Positions 18,090-23,915 of a DNA stretch of 23,915 bases are shown in pieces. Each line of letters begins with the position of its first letter. Positions within the stretch are counted from its first letter, which is position 1. A model generated the notes under the pieces. That model did not search any database. It was not told where the DNA came from and saw only the letters and a program-made list of their open reading frames with translations. Source of the stretch: Hypsibius dujardini (lineage: Eukaryota; Tardigrada; Eutardigrada; Parachela; Hypsibiidae); contig LRSR01008992.1 of NCBI GenBank assembly GCA_001579985.1, positions 1 through 23,915 of the forward strand, given 5' to 3'. The position numbers were made by a program, and so were the translations under genes.

Positions 18090-18377
18090 CCCACCCAATC
18101 TCATGCATAAAATTCCGACCACCCACGTATGGGCGTTAAAAGACACATGTTCAGTGTTAAATTGACTGGACGTGAGTCGCCGCTTTGTTTGAATGAGGTT
18201 TGCTGCTTTTCACTCACGCAAAAAACCCTTTTACCCACCCAGTCGCAAGCATGAAATTCCGACCACCCACGTATGGGCGTTAAAAGACACATGTTCAGTG
18301 TTAACTTGACTGGACGTGAGTCGCCGCTTTGTTTGAATGAGGTTCGCTGCTTTTCACTCACGCAAAAAACCCTTTTA
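18090..18377. repeat. IPO5: 144-bp tandem duplication upstream of importin-5
   Basis: Two adjacent copies (18090-18233 and 18234-18377) differ at about six positions. Each carries a potential stem CGTGAGT / ACTCACG and the block CACCCACGTATGGGCGTTAA. The second copy ends 119 bp before the importin-5 start codon. The unit is 48 x 3 nt, so a minus-strand ORF crosses both copies, but most differences change the amino acid, arguing against coding. Confidence 0.92.
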
Positions 18378-18496
18378 CGATTTGATTGCACAACACATTA
18401 AGGACGGGACATCCTTCTCCGATTTCGTTTCCATCGGCTACTCCGCCCCTTTGAAGGATTATTTCTCGGCCGAACTACAATTACATATTGTCCTCC

Positions 18497-21400
18497 ATGG
18501 ATTTAGCCACCTTCAGTCAACTGTTGGAGCGGTTAAAAGGCACAGACAATGACATCAGGAAGGAGGCAGAGGTAATTCAGGGTTCCCCGGCTCGGCAACC
18601 ATCTCACTGACCGGGTCGTCGTGCCACGCCAGGGGATTTTCAGTAGAGATCCGATGTAATTTTTCGATTTTTATTTCAGACCGTGTTCAATCAGCTGGAC
18701 GCGGAAGTGCGGGCAGTTAATCTGCTGACGATCATCGGCAGCGCTCGACCCGCTCATCCCAACGAAGTGGAGGTATGAATCAACCAGTTCATGGAAGAGA
18801 AGAAACCTGAATTTTTAGTCGGCTAAATTATGGGAAAGAGAGAAGGAAACTGACACGTGGCAAGGGGAACAATTTTGAAATGTTTCTACTTTCGAACCAA
18901 TCAACCAATCAATGGCTGCTCCATCAAGTAATGTTATCTATTTGGTTGCAGAAACGATTGATTGAGTTGATTGAGTGAACAATTTGACAGAACATTTTTC
19001 GGCTTTGTTTGGCCAGCAAGCATATCCCCACGAAGATGAGGTATATCGGCAGGTAGATCGACGAAGAGATGCCCGGCTAAAAGGGAGTGGTAAAGTGGCG
19101 ACGGTGTAAGGAAGAAAATGAGTCACCGGCAGGGGGAAATGAATTCGATTTTATGCGTGTCGCGACAATCAATCAACCAATGACAGCATGCTCACGTGAT
19201 GTTGTTTTCGGAGTTTTCTGCATTGAATTTGTTGTGTTTTCAGTGATTTTGCTTTTCGTTTGTTGAACTGTTATTTATGATGAAACTTTGAGTCTTTCGT
19301 AGTGAGGCACGGAGCCACGATTTTGGAATAGAGAATAGAGATTCTCTATCTAATCAACCAATCAATGACAGTCTACTGTGTAGATCATTGCAGTGCTAAT
19401 GTAATGCTAATCAACCAATCAATGGCAGTCTACTGCGTAGATCATTGTAGTGCAATGCAGTGCTAATCAAGCAATCAATGGCAGTCTACTGTGTAGATCT
19501 GGTAGTGTAATTGATTGATTGAATGGTAAATGAATAACTTTCATCTTCTTATGCTGCCTCATCTTTTTGCTTATCCTGCCGGCCCACTGATTGGTGTAAA
19601 TTCGTTTGGATCATTGTCCTTTTTCATTTTTCAGATTGCTATTTTGGCGGCGGTCCTTCTCCGACGACTGATTACCAGCGATTTCAAAACCTTCTACAAC
19701 AAGTTCACTCCGGACAATCAAAAACTATTCCGGAATCAACTACTCCACCTGTTGACGACCGATATCTCACGGGAGCCCACGTTGAAGAAGAAAATCTGCG
19801 ACGCCGTGAGCGAGGTTACTCGGCACATTTACGGCCTGGAGGAGGACGATGTCGCCGGATTGAGCTGGAAGGAGCTGGTGGAGTTTGTCTCCAACTCCCT
19901 CAGCGGCCAGGAGAAGCACTTAAAGCAGTGCTCGCTAATGATTCTGGGGTATGTCTGTATTCCTCTTAACGATTGGGGCAATGTGATTAAGAGCTTGGCC
20001 GCGTTCGCCAACCCGATTTACGAGGGAAATAGACGTCTCGAAGCACGTTTCCAAGTTCCAGGGTCGTTCCAGAATCATTCCAGGATCATTCCAGGATCGT
20101 TCCAGGATTATTCTAGGGTCGTTCCAGAATCATTCCAGGGTCGTTCCATGGTCATTCCAGGATCGTTCCAGGGTCATTCCAGGATCGTTCCAGGGTCTTT
20201 CCAGGATTATTCTAGGGTCGTCATTACCGCGTACCAGAAGTTGAGAGTTCAGGTATCTTAATTAATTTTTTTCCATGTTTAGCGACTACCCTGGATTGTT
20301 CGGCGACGAGGGCCGGAAGAAGATTATCCAGCTGAAGAATTTGATCGTCGCCGCGACCAACGACGACACCTTTGAGATCCGTCAGCTGGCTGTCACCACG
20401 CTCACCCAGTTCATCATCGAGAACGCCGCGGAGGAGGACGAGAAGCGCTTCATCCGTAACTTCCAGGACTGCATGCAGAACATCTACCGGGTCGCCGCGG
20501 AGTCTGTCAAGCAGGGCGACGCAGACGTGCTGAAGAATGTCATCGAGCTGGTGGAGGAGTGCCCGAAACTGTTCCGGCAGGACATTCACGCTGTCTTCGA
20601 TTTCGGCACATCTGTAAGGATTTTGTTGCTGGAGATGAAGGCGAAAGTCATGGTGTGTGTTCTTTTTCTGTTGCGTCACTAGACTCTTCAAGACACGACT
20701 TTGGCTGAGGACGTCCGACAACTGGCCATGGAGCTGCTGGTTACTCTGTGCGAGTCTGCGCCGCAGATTGTACGGAAACAAGCTGAGAGCAAGATTCCCG
20801 CCTTCGGTATATTTCTTGTGACTCGATACTCGAAGGACTGTCCGTTGCTGTTTGGTCGTTTGCGATTTCCATTTTCTTCCTTTACAGCTAGACAGGCAGG
20901 CAGGCAGATAAACAAGCAGGCAGGCAGACAAACAGGCAGGCAGGCAGACAGACAGACAGACAGACGTTTTCGTTCGAGACTTTGCCCAGTATCTGGTCCT
21001 CCCCGGGATTTCTATGGAACGATTCTTATGCTGTTTGCAGTTACCGCAATGTTGGGTCTGATGACGGAATTGGAAGAGGATGAAGAATGGCTGTCAGCCG
21101 ATGAGAACAAGACAGAGGAGGAAGACTCTAACTCGTACGTCGCTGAGAGCTCCATTGACCGGGTGGCCTGTGCCTTGGGCGGCAAGATAATGCTGCGACC
21201 TCTCCTCTCCACTTGCCACCAGATGTTGACCCATAACGGTGAGGCGTGGCAGGAGATGTGTGGTGCAACTTTTTTGGTGGATTGTCAGTCAGTCTGTTGA
21301 AATTATGTAAGGCGGCCACGGTTTTGGGTCCGCCTATGTTTACTTCTGCGTCTCATACAGATTGGCGCTACCGTCATGCCGCGTTGATGGCTATTTCGGC

Positions 21401-23915
21401 GACCGGGGAGGGTCTTACCAAGTCTATGGAGAAGCATCTGGATGAGATTGTCAAGGTTCTGCAGAGCAGCATGAATGATCCGGTATGTTTGCTCGAGTGC
21501 CGACGTCTGACTGTCTATTTCAGTCCTCTTGTCTGCGTGCAACTTTGAACGGTTGATGCTTGTGTGTTCCATCTGAAGATGCATGTCTCCAGGCACCTAG
21601 CTGTCATATGTATGTCTGAATCGTCTGCCAAGGTGATTGTCTGTTCTGTCTGCCTGCCTTTGACTGACTGTCTGTCTGTGTTTCTGTTGGTTCTTCTGGC
21701 TGAATACGCATCTCTTCATATACCTAGCTGACTAGTCTGTTTATCTTTTGTGTCTGTGTCCTATGTTCCTGTGACGCCTGTATGTATGATTTCTTTCGTC
21801 CTTCTTTGCGGTTGGCTCCTCTTTGGCTACCTAGCTAGCTGTCTGTTTGTGCCTTTGGGCCGCGACATCTGTCTGAGTGATTGTCTATGATGCCTGCATT
21901 CTCTGAATGTCTCTGTCCTTTCTCTCGTCTGCTTGGGAGGTTGACATGTACTCATTTTTTTAGGCATCGATCTTGCAAAACAAATGTCTGTCCTGCCCCC
22001 CTCCATCTTTTCTTGGACTCTGCTTGCCCTTTTGTCAGCGTGCTTGAACATTTGCTTGACTGTTGTTGATAGCCAGTTCTCTTGATGCTGTTTGCAGCAT
22101 CCCCGCGTTCGATACGCTGCGTGCAACTGCTTCGGCCAGTTGTCGACGGACTTTGCCCCCGGCTTCCAGAAGAAGTACAAGAGTGTGGTGATTGAGACAC
22201 TCCTCGGGGCCGTGACCAAGGATCCAGAGCCGCGGGTGCAGTCCCACGCCGTGGCCGCCATGATCAACTTCACCGAGGAGTGCGACTTAAAAATTCTCTC
22301 CAAGTTCCTCGACCCGATTCTCAATGTTCTCTATGGCGCATTGGAAACCAAGTTCAAGGAGGTTTGTTGGAAGAAAAGGAGCAAAGGCCGTTTGTGGTTT
22401 GAAATGACAAAACGTGCTGCGTGTTTTTAGTTTCAAGTGAGCGGGAAGAAACTGGTGCTGGAAAACATCATCACGGAAATCGCCTCACTCGCTGACAAAA
22501 TTGAAGACAAATTCGCACCGTACTACGAGAAGTGAGTACTACACTGAGGCACTCGTTGCGTATGGGATGGTGTTAGTAGCTGATGCCGTTTTTCTCCTTC
22601 GACTTTTTAGGTTTATGCCCTACTTGAAGTTTATTGCTCAGAACATAAATCAGAAGGAGTATCGGCTCCTGCGCGGGAAGGCCATCGAGTGCATCTCGTT
22701 GATTGGAATGTGTGTGCCTCGCGAGCGGGTGAGTAAGCTTAAACGTCGAGGGTTCTTTCGTTCCACGTACGATTCATTCGTTTGTCTTTTTTCCGACTGA
22801 TCTGCTAGACTGTTAGTCGAAACGTCAGTCAGTCTGTCTGTTCATCTGTCTGTCTGCCTGTCTGCCTACCTGTGTGTCTGCCTGTTTGTCTACCTGCCTG
22901 TTTGTCTGTTTGCCTGCCTGTTCATCTGTTTGCCTGCCTGTTCATCTGTTTGTCTGCCTGCCTGTCTGCCTGCCAGCTAGCCAGCAGGATGCCTACCTAT
23001 TATCTGTATATGTGTCTGCCTGAGCAAAACAACGCTAATCTGCCCAATTTCGGGAGCCTTTGTTTTCGAAAGTTTCGTAGCTCTTATTTGGCAGCTGCAG
23101 CTAATGTACCTGTTCATAAATCTGTCTGGGAATGTTTTCCCCGATTGTTGCCTGAAATTGTTTGTCTTGACTTTTGTGATGTGACTTCATTGGATTTTGT
23201 TCATGTCTTATTAGCTGTTTCTCGTCTCGCGGGTATGATCATTGTAATTGAGCATCGCGTTGCTGTTTGGTTGTGACAGTTCTTCCAAGACGCAGATGAG
23301 GTGATGCAGATGCTGCTGAAGACGCAGACAGGCGAAGAGGAAGTGGCAGCGGACGATGTCTCTTACTCGTACTACATTAACGCCTGGGGCCGGATCTGCC
23401 GGATCCTCGGGAAGGAGTTTGCCAAGTACCTGCCGGTGGTGATGCCGCCGGTGATGCGGGCCGCCGAGCAGAAGGCGGAAATCTCCGTCATCGACGAGGA
23501 CGACGTGGAGGCGCAGGAGCAGGACGGCGACTGGACCTTCATGAATCTGACGGGGGACAAGCAGAATGTCGGCATCAAGACCGCCGGGCTGGATGAGAAG
23601 GCCGACGCGTTGGACATTCTGCGGACCTATGCGCAGGAACTGAAGGAGGAGTTTGTGCCGTATGTAGAGCCCGTGATGAAGCTGATGGTGGAGACGCTTG
23701 GCTTTTTTGTCCATGAAGGTGAGTTGGATTTTGTGATTTATGTGGTCTTGTCGGGAACGGTTTCTGGTTGGATTTTTTTGTCCGGGATCGCAGTGCTGGG
23801 TATTGCCGTTTGTGAATTATATTGAGATGTTGGGTTTTTTGGAAAGTCGGATGTTGTTTTCTCCCACGAATCTTTTTACATTCACGACCTCGTTTTAGGA
23901 TGCCGTCAGAATGCT
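18497..23915 (+). CDS. IPO5: Importin-5 (karyopherin beta-3), 5' two-thirds; continues beyond window
   Basis: A HEAT-repeat importin that carries ribosomal proteins and histones into the nucleus with RanGTP control. Exons: 18497-18571, 18680-18772, 19635-19948, 20283-20613, 20683-20806, 21041-21238, 21361-21482, 22098-22361, 22431-22531, 22611-22728, 23280-23718, and 23899 onward, about 731 residues of the roughly 1,100 usual. Family landmarks include [32 protein letters not shown] followed by [51 protein letters not shown] with [69 protein letters not shown] and [20 protein letters not shown]. The start is the first Met giving an exon with a good donor and a helical N-terminus ([13 protein letters not shown]). 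Introns are large and repeat-laden, and two carry CTGT rather than CAGA in the sense strand. Confidence 0.96.
19350..19515. repeat. About 57-bp minisatellite, three copies, in importin-5 intron 2
   Basis: Units start at 19350, 19407 and 19463, each opening CTAATCAACCAATCAATG (AAG for AAC in the third) and containing GCAGTCTACTGTGTAGATC variants. A perfect 9-bp stem, ATAGAGAAT / ATTCTCTAT, lies just before at 19328-19349. Confidence 0.9.
20055..20222. repeat. 11-bp minisatellite, about 15 copies, in importin-5 intron 3
   Basis: Unit RTTCCAGGRTC (variants CAGAATC, CTAGGGTC, CATGGTC). Because the unit is 11 bp, translation gives an 11-residue period with IPGSFQ / VPGSFQ cores. The frame of the upstream exon stays open through the whole array until a stop at 20259. 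Confidence 0.93.
20886..20966. repeat. CAGG/CAGA tract in importin-5 intron 5
   Basis: CAGGCAGG and CAGACAGA runs with AAAC interruptions, sense-strand CAGA orientation, in the 20807-21040 intron. Confidence 0.93.
21630..21960. repeat. Degenerate CTGT/CTGCCT-rich region in importin-5 intron 7
   Basis: Scattered TGTCTG and CTGCCT motifs with CCTAGCT boxes in the 21483-22097 intron. It looks like a decayed CTGT tract, opposite in orientation to most tracts in the window. Confidence 0.6.
22826..22980. repeat. CTGT/CTGC tract in importin-5 intron 10
   Basis: CTGTCTGCCTGTTTGTCTG-like repeats with duplicated GTTCATCTGTTTG blocks in the 22729-23279 intron. Reads CTGT in the sense of the gene. Confidence 0.93.

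Larger units (their letters stand above)
17442..18496. other. Spacer between CPSF4 and importin-5
   Basis: It contains the presumed CPSF4 3' UTR (no clear AATAAA), an inverted-repeat element at 17721-17946, a 144-bp tandem duplication ending about 120 bp before the importin-5 start, and the importin-5 upstream region. Short ORFs (17504-17731 minus; 18101-18391 minus) show no domain. Confidence 0.5.

Noticed and set aside
18101-18391. Minus-strand ORF made of two 48-residue repeats
   Set aside because: It exists because the 144-bp duplication is a multiple of three. The few differences are mostly amino-acid changing, which does not look like a protein under selection.

Overview
The window is eukaryotic nuclear DNA, most likely from an invertebrate animal with a compact genome. 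Genes are split by many short introns (mostly GT-AG), the standard code fits throughout, and the proteins match animal nuclear housekeeping families. I cannot name the phylum. Introns and spacers are full of CAGA/CTGT and ATTGATTG simple repeats, minisatellites and small inverted-repeat elements.

Layout. 157-2954 (+): 3' part of a Pro/Gln/Ser-rich protein of unknown family, built from consecutive symmetric phase-1 exons. 2955-4192: its 3' UTR, with a 16-bp tandem array directly after the stop, then inverted-repeat debris. 4193-4652 (-): a small two-exon gene for a secreted eight-cysteine peptide of defensin-like (CS-alpha-beta) pattern, easily missed because the cysteine-rich half is a separate short exon. 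4653-6162: spacer with a 243-bp palindrome and a CAGACATT array. 6163-8622 (-): TFIIE alpha subunit. 9000-12146 (+): splicing factor PRP31, whose first intron appears to be GC-AG. 12313-14337 (-): ORC6. 15110-17441 (+): CPSF30/CPSF4. 18497 to the window end (+): importin-5, cut off at the right edge.

Gene organisation. TFIIE-alpha/PRP31 and ORC6/CPSF4 are head-to-head pairs with short shared upstream regions (377 and 772 bp). PRP31 and ORC6 converge with 166 bp between their stop codons. Five neighbours serve core nuclear processes (transcription initiation, splicing, replication origin licensing, mRNA 3' processing, nuclear import). This is a housekeeping cluster rather than one pathway.

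The most notable points are the hidden defensin-like gene, a 34-bp minisatellite in ORC6 whose every unit carries a copy of the intron's 5' splice site, the run of symmetric exons in the first gene, and several families of short terminal-inverted-repeat elements sitting in introns and spacers. All exon boundaries were read by eye from splice consensus, frame continuity and similarity to recalled family sequences; no alignment or transcript data were available.
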